NCBI GenBank assembly: GCA_029261535.1
Contig: JAJDBF010000070.1
Span: forward strand, 1-64,000
DNA from: Nitrospinaceae bacterium
GTDB taxonomy: Bacteria > Nitrospinota > Nitrospinia > Nitrospinales > Nitrospinaceae
Direction: 5' to 3'
Length of the DNA: 64,000 bases
Shown in pieces: positions 45,549 through 55,433 of this stretch. A program made the position numbers and the translations under genes. The notes beneath the pieces were generated by a model. That model did not search any database, was not told the origin of the DNA, and worked only from the letters and a program-made list of their open reading frames with translations. Position 1 is the stretch's first letter. The number at the start of each line of letters is the position of its first letter.

Positions 45549-47396
45549 ATGATCGGGAAACAACAACTTAAATCTCTGCGTGACCATACGGGCCTGCTAG
45601 TCAACCAGATCACCCTTCTGGCGGAAAAGGTTCAGAAATCCACTTTGCTGGATTCCCGCGACAATACCCAGGAAGAAGAGCGGGCTCGCGTCATCAAAAA
45701 CCTTGAGGTCCAGAAAAAACAGGTGCCTCAAGTTCTGGCACTGGTTGAGCCTGCGGTCAAAGAACTCCCTTCCCCTTCGGCACGTTTAAAAATAAATTCT
45801 CAAGTGGACTCCATTTTGTTTTCTGTGAAGCATGAAGTCGAAACTCTGGCGAAAGAGCACGATGAATGCAATCTCGATCTTCACAAACAGGAAGTGGTAA
45901 AAGCCATCGAGTTATGCCGGGAATCTTTCGACTGGATTCTGCCGCAAATCCGAAATGAAATGATGTATCTCGAAAAGTTTTACGGTGACCCGCTACATGC
46001 CCAGAACACCGTGTTCCCGGAAATCGAAACGCTTGTTGTCAAGCTTGAGGATCACCAGATATCTCACGATGAATTTCTTCACGGCTTCAAACACAAAGGC
46101 AAAGACCAACCGGGTTACCGTGAACTGAGAGCCCGTAACGATGTTTACTCGGACTACCAGTTCTATGATCATTCCTATGAGACCTACAAAGGAATCAACA
46201 CCTGTTACTACGAAATTTCCAAATCCATGGAGTCCCTTTTTAAGGAATGGAAACTGGAAGATAGTTTTGGATATTTCCTGGAACGCATCCGGGAGAAGTC
46301 GCGTCCCATCGCGAAAATGGGGGATATATTCGAGGCGACAAGTTTTCTCGACCAGTTCTACCAGCAGGCTTCACGAAAATTTTCCTTCACCGATGAAATG
46401 AAACGGGTCAAACCCCTGGTAAAGCAGTTTCATGATTTTAGAAAAAAACTTGTACTCTACGACCAGGATGCCCTCCAGAAATCCCGATCAGTTCTGGACA
46501 CTCAGTATCAAAAAAGCCCCGACCACAAACGCTATTCTCTCATCATGACAAGGGTTGATACCGGGATAAAAAATCAGACTCTTTCCTTCACTCATATTGA
46601 AGACATATTTCAACATTTGAAGGACGGCGATTTTAATATCGTGGTCGACACCGGCGAACCGGCATCCCTCGAAATTGCTATCACCCCACACCACGAAAAA
46701 GTATACGGACGCGATCTCCTGAACAGGATCAACACAATATTAAACGAGATTGAGTTCTGGTATCCGCCGAAAATGAAGAAGGAAATTTCAGAAGAATTAG
46801 CCATCCCCGTACAAAAACTTCAGGACGATGACCTTGAAGATCGGAACGGATTTTTCAAACGTATGCAACAACTTGATAAAGAAGTCGAGACAAAAATCCG
46901 TCAATCTTACAGCGAGCGGGTGCGGGAAAGTCAGGTGATACTCGCCCGTTTTGAAAAGGTATTCTCGGATATATCAGCACGGACCAAACTCAAACACCGG
47001 CTGTTAAATCAGAATATCTGGAACGAAATCACGCCTCGGGTGGATTTCATCAAAGCTGAACTGGCGGTCGCAGGCAAACTCACTGGATCCAGAAATAATG
47101 TTCAAATATTCCCGCATCTTAAAAATGGTTTCAATGAACTCAATCAGATGTTGTATGACCTCGCCATGCAATTATTTGTTTTGTTTCCAGGAGCAGAAGA
47201 CCAATGGATCGCCAATATGGCGGGCATCCTGTCCATTTGCAATGAATGCCATGACCTTCCCACCCTTTGGGCCGCTTTCTCGCACTACCACAAAAAAATT
47301 GCCATCCCAAAATTCCAGATCAATGAATCCATGATAATAGACACATCCAAAAATCCGCTATGCAAATCCCGGTTTAAAGAGTTGTCCACCGTCTGA
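45549..47396 (+). CDS. Large helical protein of unknown function
   Basis: The 615-residue soluble protein is rich in charged amphipathic helices, with no signal peptide or membrane segment. Visible features are a coiled-coil-like N-terminus (about 1-130), a tyrosine-rich stretch near residues 200-220 (YSDYQFYDHSYETYKGINTCYYEIS), a central region of helices with FLERIREKSRPI, and a C-terminal helix bundle with LKNGFNELNQMLYDLAMQLF. No catalytic motif or named domain was recognised. It stands alone between a pentapeptide-repeat gene and the convergent CFI-box gene. Confidence 0.78.
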   Translation: MIGKQQLKSLRDHTGLLVNQITLLAEKVQKSTLLDSRDNTQEEERARVIKNLEVQKKQVPQVLALVEPAVKELPSPSARLKINSQVDSILFSVKHEVETLAKEHDECNLDLHKQEVVKAIELCRESFDWILPQIRNEMMYLEKFYGDPLHAQNTVFPEIETLVVKLEDHQISHDEFLHGFKHKGKDQPGYRELRARNDVYSDYQFYDHSYETYKGINTCYYEISKSMESLFKEWKLEDSFGYFLERIREKSRPIAKMGDIFEATSFLDQFYQQASRKFSFTDEMKRVKPLVKQFHDFRKKLVLYDQDALQKSRSVLDTQYQKSPDHKRYSLIMTRVDTGIKNQTLSFTHIEDIFQHLKDGDFNIVVDTGEPASLEIAITPHHEKVYGRDLLNRINTILNEIEFWYPPKMKKEISEELAIPVQKLQDDDLEDRNGFFKRMQQLDKEVETKIRQSYSERVRESQVILARFEKVFSDISARTKLKHRLLNQNIWNEITPRVDFIKAELAVAGKLTGSRNNVQIFPHLKNGFNELNQMLYDLAMQLFVLFPGAEDQWIANMAGILSICNECHDLPTLWAAFSHYHKKIAIPKFQINESMIIDTSKNPLCKSRFKELSTV

Positions 47397-47457
47397 ACCC
47401 CACCGTCGCAAATTTCGCCGACCCGGTTTGCCCGGAAGCACGCATTTGTTTTCTTAA

Positions 47458-47555
47458 GGGTGCCTCTAAAAATTGCTTTTGGTTGCGGGCAGACCTTGAG
47501 TTTAGAAGGTCTGCGAGTTAACGGAACAGAAGATATCGAATTATTAGAGGTCCTC
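47458..47555 (-). repeat. Hairpin element abutting a stop codon, intact copy
   Basis: The ends 47459-47475 and 47537-47553 are inverted repeats with a CCTCTAA(A/T)AATT core. The inner arms (TTGCGGGCAGACCTTGAG with its partner AAGGTCTGCGAGTTAAC) give a 9-pair stem GCAGACCTT/AAGGTCTGC. Read on the minus strand, the element begins right after the stop codon of the 1553-residue gene. Copies lie at 31110-31129 and 34106-34212. It may act as a structured 3' end or be a MITE. Confidence 0.75.
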
Positions 47556-50500
47556 TTAAAGTCCCAGCCACTTTAACAAATCACCGGAGTCTGCGGGGGA
47601 TGCATAGTTCTCTTCATCGGTGAACCAGGTACTGATCGTATCCAAAGTGCGGACCGCTCCATCCACAAAGTCGCCCTGCCAGGTTCCCTTCAATTCATTT
47701 TCCTGCAACCATCCCACTCCAGCATCAAATATCGATTGCAGAGGCAATGCCAATGACGGACGTTCTTTAACCCATTCGGCCCAACCCGGTCCGTACTTAT
47801 AGTAGAGTCGTACCAGTCGAGCTCCGGAAGCGGACGACAACAACACCTTGTCCCGGAACGACCTCAGCACCATCAATTGTTTTGCCAATGGGTCTTCATA
47901 CACAGCCGTGGCCACAAAACAGGTGACGGTACCGGACATCAAAATCATAGCCTTTGTCAGTCCAAGTGCTTTATGTTTATTTGCAGAGGTCCAGCCTTTG
48001 GTCAACGGGCCAACAATAAACTTGCCCGATTTGGCATCGCTGATCGTAAACGTCCCTGAACTGTCGCGAATGACTGCCTGTGACATATTTTTGGGATCGG
48101 CCATTCCCTTGGCCTTTTCCCCTTTAGCCTGGGGATACGCGGCCATCACTTCCTCCAATGAATCGTAAGAACGAATCACCTCAAGCAACAGCGCGATCTT
48201 TTTAAAAGACGCTCCATTGGCTCCTGGCATATTACCCGACACGGGTACCGAGTAACGATCTCCCGGAGCAAAATTTTCCTGTGGGAAGGTTTCATGCGCC
48301 GCCGGATCGAAGCCAATCATCATCGGCACCTCCATCTTGGTCACAGCCTCAGGCCGGGTATTGCTCAGCGACAGGTTCCTCGCAAATTCTTCGATAATCT
48401 TTACGTTCTGTTTCTTGATGCGTTTTCTTGTCTTGGAATCGGCCCCCTTGGGAATCTTCAGGGTCTGCGGTTCCGACTTCGGTTTAAGAAAATAGATCTT
48501 GAAGGCCACGGCAAAAGTTTCGGCCTCTCCCGGTTCCAAGTCTGTATCTTCACCAGCGACCACCGTTTTATCGATGCAGGATTTCCCATCCGGACTTTCC
48601 ACCCGGTCGCCGGGACAACGACATTTATACTCGTTGGCCGCAGAGTCCCACACCGCGACGCTACCCGATTTCCCGGTTTGGCAGGACGCATTGGCCTGCG
48701 CCTGGTCAGGTTTTTCTTCATCTTTCTCATCCTGTAGACGCGCTTCAATTTTACCAATAGCCTGATCAATGCGCCCGCGGAACTTGTCGCATTGGGTATG
48801 GGCTCGTGCTTCCTTTAACAAAGCCAACGCCTGCCCCAGTTGCTTGTCCTTGAACAATTGATTGGCCTGGGCGAACAGAGTTTTTGTTTTTCCTTCGTAC
48901 CGCACCCGGTCAAAATAGAGGGCTTCCAGTTTCGCGCGGCGCGGATCGTTGCCCAGTTGCTTGATCAATGCTTTCGCATTTTTGAATTCGCAGACTGAGA
49001 TCGCCACACGTGCGGTGCTCACCAGTTTATCCGGACCCTCGCGCACCATAGCGCGGGCCAAGGCAACGCACTTTCCAGCATCGGCACTCATCTTCTGGAC
49101 AGCCTCTGAGTAAATTTCCGCCGTGTCCGCCACCGCATTGATCCGGGCAAGAGAATCTTTCAGCACTCCCGCATTGGTAGAGGCCCCCACCCGATTGAGC
49201 GAATCCAGTTGCGGTTGTAACGTCTGGAAATTTGCTTTCGCAGACGTGATCTCGTTTTTCAACGCAATGAGTTGCGTTGCGAATTTCTCATCACAGGGTG
49301 TCGCACGGTTGGTCGCCGCAATCACCCGCCCAAACGCCGCGTCCAAACGCCCGGCTTGTTCTGCGCCGCCTTCAGCCCCACGCCCTTGTGCCAGCAGTCC
49401 TTCCGCACGCGCTTTCAGCTCTGGCAATTTCTGGAGCAACTCGGCCGCTTGATCGCTGGCCTTAGTGAACGGCTCCACCTCGGCCTCGATCGCTTTTAAT
49501 TGCGCCGTTATTTTCTGAGCCTTTTGCTGAAGAGATTTTATTTTCTCTCCGGCCTCGCTCAAGGCTCGAGATTTCGCGCCGGCTTCATCCGCCATAGCCC
49601 GGACACGGGTGTAGGCAGACCTCGCCTTGCCTGCCAGGGATTGCGCTTCGCGTCCTGCCGCCTCGGCTTTTGGAATGAGCGATTTCGGATCGCCCTGTTT
49701 CTTCTGCAACAGTTCCGCCTGTTCACAGGCAAACATGGCTTTCATTTCGGCGGTTTTTCTATATCCAATAATTTTCTCAGCAAGTCCCGATGCCTCCGTC
49801 ACCCTCTTTTGAATTTCAGCAACACTTCGGTCTCGCTGTTCGATATCCTTACGAATCGCATCCAATTCTGATTTGAAGCCAGACATTCCGGATTGCAATT
49901 GTTTCAACCGGGCATCAACCGCCCCTATCCCGGAAAGTGCCTGACAGGATACCTGCAATTGGTTGGCGGCTGATTCGGCCTGCGTCGCCACCACTTCAAG
50001 TTGAATTGCGATATCACCCGCAGAGATACCGCCCTCGGGCGGCCCTTCTTCACCCTCGCCTTCTTCCGGTTCGTCCTCTTCAAATTTCAGAGGGAGGGTC
50101 AGGTTGAATGACTTTACGAAAGGCCTGTCTTTCAGGTTCAGCCCGAGTTTTTCAGGTTCGATGGGAAATGTTTCACTGTGAACATTGTCCACACTTGCAG
50201 AAACCTTCGCTGAAATGTCGGAGGACTTGCTAACAAGATGTGCAATGAAGCGGCCTTTAGCATCGGCCTGTTTGATCTTGCAACCCGGCAGTTCCCGCGC
50301 GTTGGTGAAAGACAAGTTAATCTTTGCCCCGGCGCATTTTGGACAAGGCTGGCCCGGATGATTGTCATTCAAAACCCAACCCCGGATTTTAAAAACCGAA
50401 AGAAGCTCTACCTTGTCAAAAAATCGGGAATAGGTTTTGAATGCCGCCGTCCTGCGACCGCCCTGTCCCTTCAACTGACTGTGCTGTTCGACAAATGCCA

Positions 50501-52217
50501 GCGCATAACTGCTTTTTAAATCCTGACTGGAAACTTCAAGTAGATCCATAAATTGCTGGACACTCTGCCCCGATTCCTTATCGATCCATTGATCCACCTT
50601 GTCGACAGTGCAGGCAGGCTCGCCGTAAGGATCAGTACCGTTTCGCAAAGTTTTAATCTGTCTGGCGATGGTATCGATAACAACCTCCGCCTCTTCCTTC
50701 AACCCCATCACTCCAGAAGTATTACTGCGATTTTTTCCGCGCGGTTTATCTTTCGGATACGGCGTGTTGTAAACCTCGGCGATCGTTGGGATGTCTTTGG
50801 ATTTTCCTGCGTAGGAGGCAAAGTTGAGCCGCTCGCCTTCTCTAATCAGCCGGATGGCCTGATCCAATCCGGTATCCCCACCGCCGCCGACACGGCCTAT
50901 AATGAATTTTTTTCCATCCCAGAAATACAACTGATTGTTGTTGTGTTCCGGTTGGGTTTGATAAAACACATTGCGAAACAAACCGTCCAGTTCCAGCGGG
51001 CAGGCTTCATAGTCCCGACTGAGAACATCAAAAAATGCGAGGGTTTGCGGATCGATAAGGGTGTGGGTTTCGCCACCGATACAAAATCCCTCGCGGCCCC
51101 TTATCATTTTTTCCAGAGCCAGAACCTTCGACAACATTTCCTTGCCCAAGTCGCCGTAAGCTTTGACGATCTGACCGAACAGCGACACGATAGGAATATT
51201 GCTGTCTTCTGCCACTCCACCAACGAGGGACAACAGTTCCATCAGCCCGGCGATTTTCTGGTTGGGAATATCGGTCTGAAAAGACCCGGCGATGATACTC
51301 ACAGCTTCTTTTATTTTGAAGGATTTGTTGAGTCCCTTGATACGCCCTTCGTATTCCTTAAACTTTTTCAGATAATCGCCACCGAACCCGTACTTCTCAA
51401 GAATATCGCTGACTTCCGTATCCTTATCTTTAGTATCGATTTCCCTTTGCATTTTTGTGAATCGGTCAAACTTTTCCTTCGCCTTACTCATCAATTCCTT
51501 TAGACCCGAGATGATCTCCATGGACGCGCCCGACATGTAGTCCTTGAACAGACGCGCCAGAGGTTTCGCTTTTATTTCCAAGTAGGAATGGACGTAGGTT
51601 TTAATTTGGTTTTCAGGCTTGGCCAGCCATTTTAGTGCCTCATCGATCGCTTCGGGTGAATTCGGCGCAAACCTGGCTTGCGTTTCCGGTGGCAGGTAGT
51701 CGTAAATCTTGAAGGCTACAAACTGGAGGAAGTAAACGTAAACATCCCGTTTGATGGCTTCAATACCCGAGTTAAACTGCTTTTTCGTCGCGCTGTATCC
51801 GGAGATATCCTTCAGATAGGCCTTCGTCGCACCCTCAAGATCCTTCCGCATTTTTTGACAAGCGGTCAGGAAAAATGCCTCGCCGTTCAGGCTCACGCCT
51901 TTCAGGGTAAACTTGCGGCTCGTAGCATCCGCTGGCAGGAGCTTCAGGACTTCTTTCAGGACTTCTTTACAGGGATCTGCCGTGGACAGAGTGATGACGA
52001 GCGTCCGCTCTGCAAACACGGGCGTTGCTTCAAGGGAAGGATTTAGAGAAAAAGATTTCTCGGAGGATTGCTCAACTACCGGGGAACCAGTTATCCCTGC
52101 CATTGCCGGAGAGGACAGCACCAGAAAAAACAGGACTGCGAATACCAGACAAATCAGCCTCTGGACAAACGGGGAGAGACGAGAAACAGTGGGATTTGGG
52201 ATGGTTCCGGTTCGCAT
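47556..52217 (-). CDS. Very large exported coiled-coil protein with CFI-box C-terminus
   Basis: The 1553-residue protein has a signal peptide (RLICLVFAVLFFLVLSSPAMA, cleavage near 40). Helical domains follow (about 60-500), with a possible cysteine-rich CPKC segment near 625. Long Ala/Lys/Glu-rich coiled coils span about 770-1130 and a short tetratricopeptide-like helical region runs to about 1170, followed by a small cysteine patch (CQTGKSGSVAV, YKCRCPGD, SCID). The C-terminal 120 residues hold the CFI-box-like motif CFVATAVYEDP (C1433) with VLRSFRDKVLL and LVRLYYKYGPGWAEW, a C-terminal tail module of surface or secreted proteins. Function unknown. Confidence 0.8.
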   Translation of the reverse strand: MRTGTIPNPTVSRLSPFVQRLICLVFAVLFFLVLSSPAMAGITGSPVVEQSSEKSFSLNPSLEATPVFAERTLVITLSTADPCKEVLKEVLKLLPADATSRKFTLKGVSLNGEAFFLTACQKMRKDLEGATKAYLKDISGYSATKKQFNSGIEAIKRDVYVYFLQFVAFKIYDYLPPETQARFAPNSPEAIDEALKWLAKPENQIKTYVHSYLEIKAKPLARLFKDYMSGASMEIISGLKELMSKAKEKFDRFTKMQREIDTKDKDTEVSDILEKYGFGGDYLKKFKEYEGRIKGLNKSFKIKEAVSIIAGSFQTDIPNQKIAGLMELLSLVGGVAEDSNIPIVSLFGQIVKAYGDLGKEMLSKVLALEKMIRGREGFCIGGETHTLIDPQTLAFFDVLSRDYEACPLELDGLFRNVFYQTQPEHNNNQLYFWDGKKFIIGRVGGGGDTGLDQAIRLIREGERLNFASYAGKSKDIPTIAEVYNTPYPKDKPRGKNRSNTSGVMGLKEEAEVVIDTIARQIKTLRNGTDPYGEPACTVDKVDQWIDKESGQSVQQFMDLLEVSSQDLKSSYALAFVEQHSQLKGQGGRRTAAFKTYSRFFDKVELLSVFKIRGWVLNDNHPGQPCPKCAGAKINLSFTNARELPGCKIKQADAKGRFIAHLVSKSSDISAKVSASVDNVHSETFPIEPEKLGLNLKDRPFVKSFNLTLPLKFEEDEPEEGEGEEGPPEGGISAGDIAIQLEVVATQAESAANQLQVSCQALSGIGAVDARLKQLQSGMSGFKSELDAIRKDIEQRDRSVAEIQKRVTEASGLAEKIIGYRKTAEMKAMFACEQAELLQKKQGDPKSLIPKAEAAGREAQSLAGKARSAYTRVRAMADEAGAKSRALSEAGEKIKSLQQKAQKITAQLKAIEAEVEPFTKASDQAAELLQKLPELKARAEGLLAQGRGAEGGAEQAGRLDAAFGRVIAATNRATPCDEKFATQLIALKNEITSAKANFQTLQPQLDSLNRVGASTNAGVLKDSLARINAVADTAEIYSEAVQKMSADAGKCVALARAMVREGPDKLVSTARVAISVCEFKNAKALIKQLGNDPRRAKLEALYFDRVRYEGKTKTLFAQANQLFKDKQLGQALALLKEARAHTQCDKFRGRIDQAIGKIEARLQDEKDEEKPDQAQANASCQTGKSGSVAVWDSAANEYKCRCPGDRVESPDGKSCIDKTVVAGEDTDLEPGEAETFAVAFKIYFLKPKSEPQTLKIPKGADSKTRKRIKKQNVKIIEEFARNLSLSNTRPEAVTKMEVPMMIGFDPAAHETFPQENFAPGDRYSVPVSGNMPGANGASFKKIALLLEVIRSYDSLEEVMAAYPQAKGEKAKGMADPKNMSQAVIRDSSGTFTISDAKSGKFIVGPLTKGWTSANKHKALGLTKAMILMSGTVTCFVATAVYEDPLAKQLMVLRSFRDKVLLSSASGARLVRLYYKYGPGWAEWVKERPSLALPLQSIFDAGVGWLQENELKGTWQGDFVDGAVRTLDTISTWFTDEENYASPADSGDLLKWLGL

Positions 52218-52359
52218 GAGGTTCCCCTTGAGTTTTTCCAGGTTCTAACTGGAACTATAGCGAACTATGGGAAGGTTGTAAATTCCCCAAGAGGCTCAGG
52301 GGAAACTATAAACATTGCCGTCCATACGGAGAGGAAATACAGGAAGGACAGACCGACTG

Positions 52360-53382
52360 TCAGGAAGCGATGGTGACGCGGTTGCGCCCATTTTCTTTGG
52401 ATGCGTAGAGAGCCTGGTCTGCCCTTTCGATTGTGTTTTTCAGGCTTTCCCCCTCTATTGAACAGGCCACACCCAAACTTATGGTCACCATTAATTTTTT
52501 TTCTTTTTCAATATAGTAATCTTTTTCCAACTGTCTTCTGATTTTTTCTGCCATTTTCCCAGCCAACTTCGCCTCCATATCGGGCAGAATTATCAGAAAT
52601 TCTTCCCCGCCATAGCGAATCAACCTTCCCTTGTCCTCCAGGGCATCACGCAGGGTTTCGGCCACAAATTTTAATACGACATCTCCCACCTGATGACCGT
52701 GGGTGTCGTTGAACCTTTTAAAATGATCGATGTCTGCTATTACCAAGTGTAAACTTTTCCCATTCGACTTGCCATCGGGAAACCATTCACTGATTTGCAC
52801 TTCAAAAGCATGACGATTGTAAACCTGGGTCAACTGGTCGGTAAAACCGAGCGTTTCCGTTTCCTCCAGTTTTTTTGCCAGGGTCTCGGTTTTTTGCCGA
52901 TACATGCTGAGTTCTTCTTCCATCCGTCCGGATTCCCCCATTACCCTGGAAAGCCCTTGAATGATCCTGCCTCTAACCATTTCCAGATCGTTTGCCGAGT
53001 TTAATTGTTCGAACTGGTTGATCACGCCTCCCATTTCCTTATTGATTCCGCCGGAAGAATCCGACATGCGCCCAATCACTTCTTCCAGATCACTAAAAAA
53101 AGATTTCACCTGATTTTGCTGGAAGGATTTTGCATCGTCCTCGAGGTTTGCTTTTTCAAAAAACTGCTGGATTTCCTGAGCCAGGCCCGAGGCAGGTTTC
53201 GGGCGGGCGGCTTTTTTTAATACGGCCTGCAATTCGGTAATTTTTTTCTGGAGAGGATCCGCCGAAGGCACCCAATCACTCATTCCTCGACAAACAGCCA
53301 AAAGAATATGAGCAACGCGTTCATTGAATTCAGAACGTTGATTGGCCACAACGGGCTTTGTTTCTGATTTCTTAAATAACAT
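52360..53382 (-). CDS. GGDEF-domain diguanylate cyclase
   Basis: The 340-residue protein has a soluble helical N-terminal part (about 1-170, with coiled-coil stretches) and a C-terminal GGDEF domain (about 178-340) with the active-site motif GGEEF in RYGGEEFLIILPD, DIDHFKRFNDTHGHQVGD and ADQALYASKENGRNRV. It should make c-di-GMP from two GTP. The product-inhibition I-site RxxD is not present: the residues five before GGEEF are EDKG. No membrane segment or sensory domain of known type was seen. Confidence 0.92.
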   Translation of the reverse strand: MLFKKSETKPVVANQRSEFNERVAHILLAVCRGMSDWVPSADPLQKKITELQAVLKKAARPKPASGLAQEIQQFFEKANLEDDAKSFQQNQVKSFFSDLEEVIGRMSDSSGGINKEMGGVINQFEQLNSANDLEMVRGRIIQGLSRVMGESGRMEEELSMYRQKTETLAKKLEETETLGFTDQLTQVYNRHAFEVQISEWFPDGKSNGKSLHLVIADIDHFKRFNDTHGHQVGDVVLKFVAETLRDALEDKGRLIRYGGEEFLIILPDMEAKLAGKMAEKIRRQLEKDYYIEKEKKLMVTISLGVACSIEGESLKNTIERADQALYASKENGRNRVTIAS

Positions 53383-53562
53383 TGAACCTCCCCAAGTTCT
53401 TAGTATATATATCTATCAAAACATCAGACGAGTTATCATAACGCTCATTTAATATAAATCAAGGCAAAGCCTGTAACCTGCCTCTGCAAAATTTGATTTC
53501 AAAATCAAGACAACCCCGAGAAAACGGATATGCCGTAGCCGAACTTTAGGGGTAGGGATAAT

Positions 53563-54147
53563 ATGAAAACGACAGCCTCGCTTTTGAAAGAAATCAGGGC
53601 GTGCACTCATTGCGAGGAACATTTGCCGCACCCTCCCAATCCCGTTCTGTCCTTTTCAGCAGAATCCAGAATTCTGCTGGTGGGCCAGGCTCCGGGAATA
53701 AAAGTTCATGAGTCCGGGACCCCATGGAATGATCCCAGCGGGGACCGTCTGCGGCAATGGTTGAATGTTTCTCCGGAACACTTTTATGACCCCAAACGGT
53801 TCGCCATTGTTCCGATGGGATTCTGTTTTCCCGGAAGGGGGAAATCCGGAGACTTGCCACCGCGCCCTGAATGCGCCGACCTCTGGCACGAGCGCATTCT
53901 CTCTCATCTTAAAAAAATCAAGCTGACCCTGCTCATCGGACAGTACGCCCAGCAATATTTTTTGCGTGATAAAAAAAAGAAAACACTGACCCTCACCATT
54001 CAAAACTGGAACGAATACCTGCCAGACTATTTTGTCCTGCCTCATCCCTCTCCGCGAAACAATATCTGGCTGAAGAAAAATCCATGGTTCGTTAAAAATA
54101 CACTGCCAAAACTCAAACATGTCATAAAAAATATTCTTCCGGAATAA
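53563..54147 (+). CDS. Uracil-DNA glycosylase family protein
   Basis: The 194-residue protein has the motif GQAPG (41-45), SGTPWNDPSGDRL (51-63) and a terminal HPSPRN (161-166), as in the COG1573 uracil-DNA glycosylases. Four cysteines, C14, C17, C88 and C104, sit where family 4 enzymes bind a 4Fe-4S cluster. The glutamate or aspartate of family 4 motif 1 (GEAPG) is Gln here, so the family may be 4-like or a divergent relative. It removes uracil from DNA in other bacteria. It stands alone between signalling and epimerase genes. Confidence 0.85.
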   Translation: MKTTASLLKEIRACTHCEEHLPHPPNPVLSFSAESRILLVGQAPGIKVHESGTPWNDPSGDRLRQWLNVSPEHFYDPKRFAIVPMGFCFPGRGKSGDLPPRPECADLWHERILSHLKKIKLTLLIGQYAQQYFLRDKKKKTLTLTIQNWNEYLPDYFVLPHPSPRNNIWLKKNPWFVKNTLPKLKHVIKNILPE

Positions 54148-54264
54148 ACCTTTCCAGTGCCCGGATTTCATTCAACTGTGTTTCAATGAATATGAAATTT
54201 TTCACCTGCACTTTATTTCCGTTTTAGATTAATAGAACTTTTTTGCATCCGGTCAGGAGCTTGC

Positions 54265-55149
54265 ATGACATCGCCCCCTCATTTATTTTGTTTTGGACTT
54301 GGCTATGCAGGAAGTGCCCTGGGCGAAAATTTATTGAAGCAAGGCTGGCGTGTGTCCGGAACCTGCCGCATTGCGGCGGAACAACCTCGTTTAATACAGC
54401 GAGGATTCGACGCATATATTTTTGATGGCACCGGTCACGATGCGGAACTATTGAAATCTCTTGCCCAGGCCACTTGCATCCTGTCGACGGTCCCGCCTGG
54501 AGATGCTGGCGATCCGGTCCTGAAATTTTTTGAAAAATATTTCACACACTGCGCCCATCTGTCCTGGGTGGGGTACCTCTCAACCACCGGCGTGTACGGC
54601 AATCGTGACGGTCAATGGGTGGATGAAGACAGCGAGACACGCCCTGTCAGTTTGCGCGGTCAAAGGCGACTCGCGGCTGAGCGAGATTGGCAAGTTCTGG
54701 AGGAGCATCATCAAATTCCTTTACATATTTTTCGCTTGTCCGCCATCTATGGTCCGGGTCGCAATTCCCTGCTACGGGTCTTAAATGGAAAGGCTCGGCG
54801 GATCGATCAGCCCGGCCTGATATTTTCGCGAATCCATCTCGACGATCTGATGCAGGTCTTGTATGCCTCGATCAACAAGATGTTACCGGGTCGCATCTAT
54901 AATGTTGGCGATGACCTGCCCGCTCCTCCGGAAGAAGTGATCCGTTTCGCCTGCCAACTTTTGAACACAACACCGCCTCCCCTTAAAACAATTGAAGAGG
55001 CCGGGCTGTCCGAATTGGCAACAAGTTTTTATCAGGACAGCAAGCGCGTGTCGAACCAACGAATAAAAAAAGAACTCGGTGTTGAATTAAAGTTTCCTGA
55101 CTATCGGGCGGGATTGACGCAGTTGTTCAAGACAATGGACAGGGATTGA
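54265..55149 (+). CDS. NAD(P)-dependent epimerase/dehydratase-like protein
   Basis: The 294-residue protein has a Rossmann start (LFCFGLGYAGSALGENLLKQGW) and the SDR-like YLSTTGVYGNRDGQWVDE and RLSAIYGPGRNSL segments, with RVSNQRIKKELG at the end. This is the extended atypical SDR pattern of YeeZ-type NAD-dependent epimerases. The catalytic Tyr-Lys pair is not obvious, which is usual for that subgroup. Substrate unknown. It lies near a small convergent membrane protein gene. Confidence 0.85.
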   Translation: MTSPPHLFCFGLGYAGSALGENLLKQGWRVSGTCRIAAEQPRLIQRGFDAYIFDGTGHDAELLKSLAQATCILSTVPPGDAGDPVLKFFEKYFTHCAHLSWVGYLSTTGVYGNRDGQWVDEDSETRPVSLRGQRRLAAERDWQVLEEHHQIPLHIFRLSAIYGPGRNSLLRVLNGKARRIDQPGLIFSRIHLDDLMQVLYASINKMLPGRIYNVGDDLPAPPEEVIRFACQLLNTTPPPLKTIEEAGLSELATSFYQDSKRVSNQRIKKELGVELKFPDYRAGLTQLFKTMDRD

Positions 55150-55170
55150 TTGACGATTACTGATCGTCTT

Positions 55171-55326
55171 TTATTTCCAGGGCAGAGCAGCGAGAAAATT
55201 CCAGACAAAAGAAGCGGCGATCAACAAGACAGCAAACACCGCCGCATAAACACTGATCACATCTTTTTTTTCTTTGTCCGTCAGGGGAACCGCTTCCGGT
55301 TCTTTTTCGGTTTTTTTCTCAGCCAT
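55171..55326 (-). CDS. Small single-span membrane protein
   Basis: The 51-residue product starts MAEKKTEKEPEAVPLTDKEK and ends with LPWK. The charged N-terminus leads into one hydrophobic helix (VYAAVFAVLLIAASFVWNFL). Codon use and topology look coding, but no family was recognised. It lies on the minus strand with its stop 22 bases beyond the stop of the convergent epimerase-like gene. Its start is 108 bases from the divergent MHYT gene. Confidence 0.55.
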   Translation of the reverse strand: MAEKKTEKEPEAVPLTDKEKKDVISVYAAVFAVLLIAASFVWNFLAALPWK

Positions 55327-55433
55327 GCTTCACTACCCTCAATTCCTTTTTGGCCCGCCGATGATGCGGATTTGGTACACTATATAAAATATAATTATCA
55401 ACAACCCAGTCCTTCTTTTTAACTTGGTCGATT

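Noticed and set aside
48294..48737. Plus-strand frames inside the CFI-box gene
   Set aside because: They lie opposite a long continuous minus-strand frame with signal peptide and C-terminal motif.
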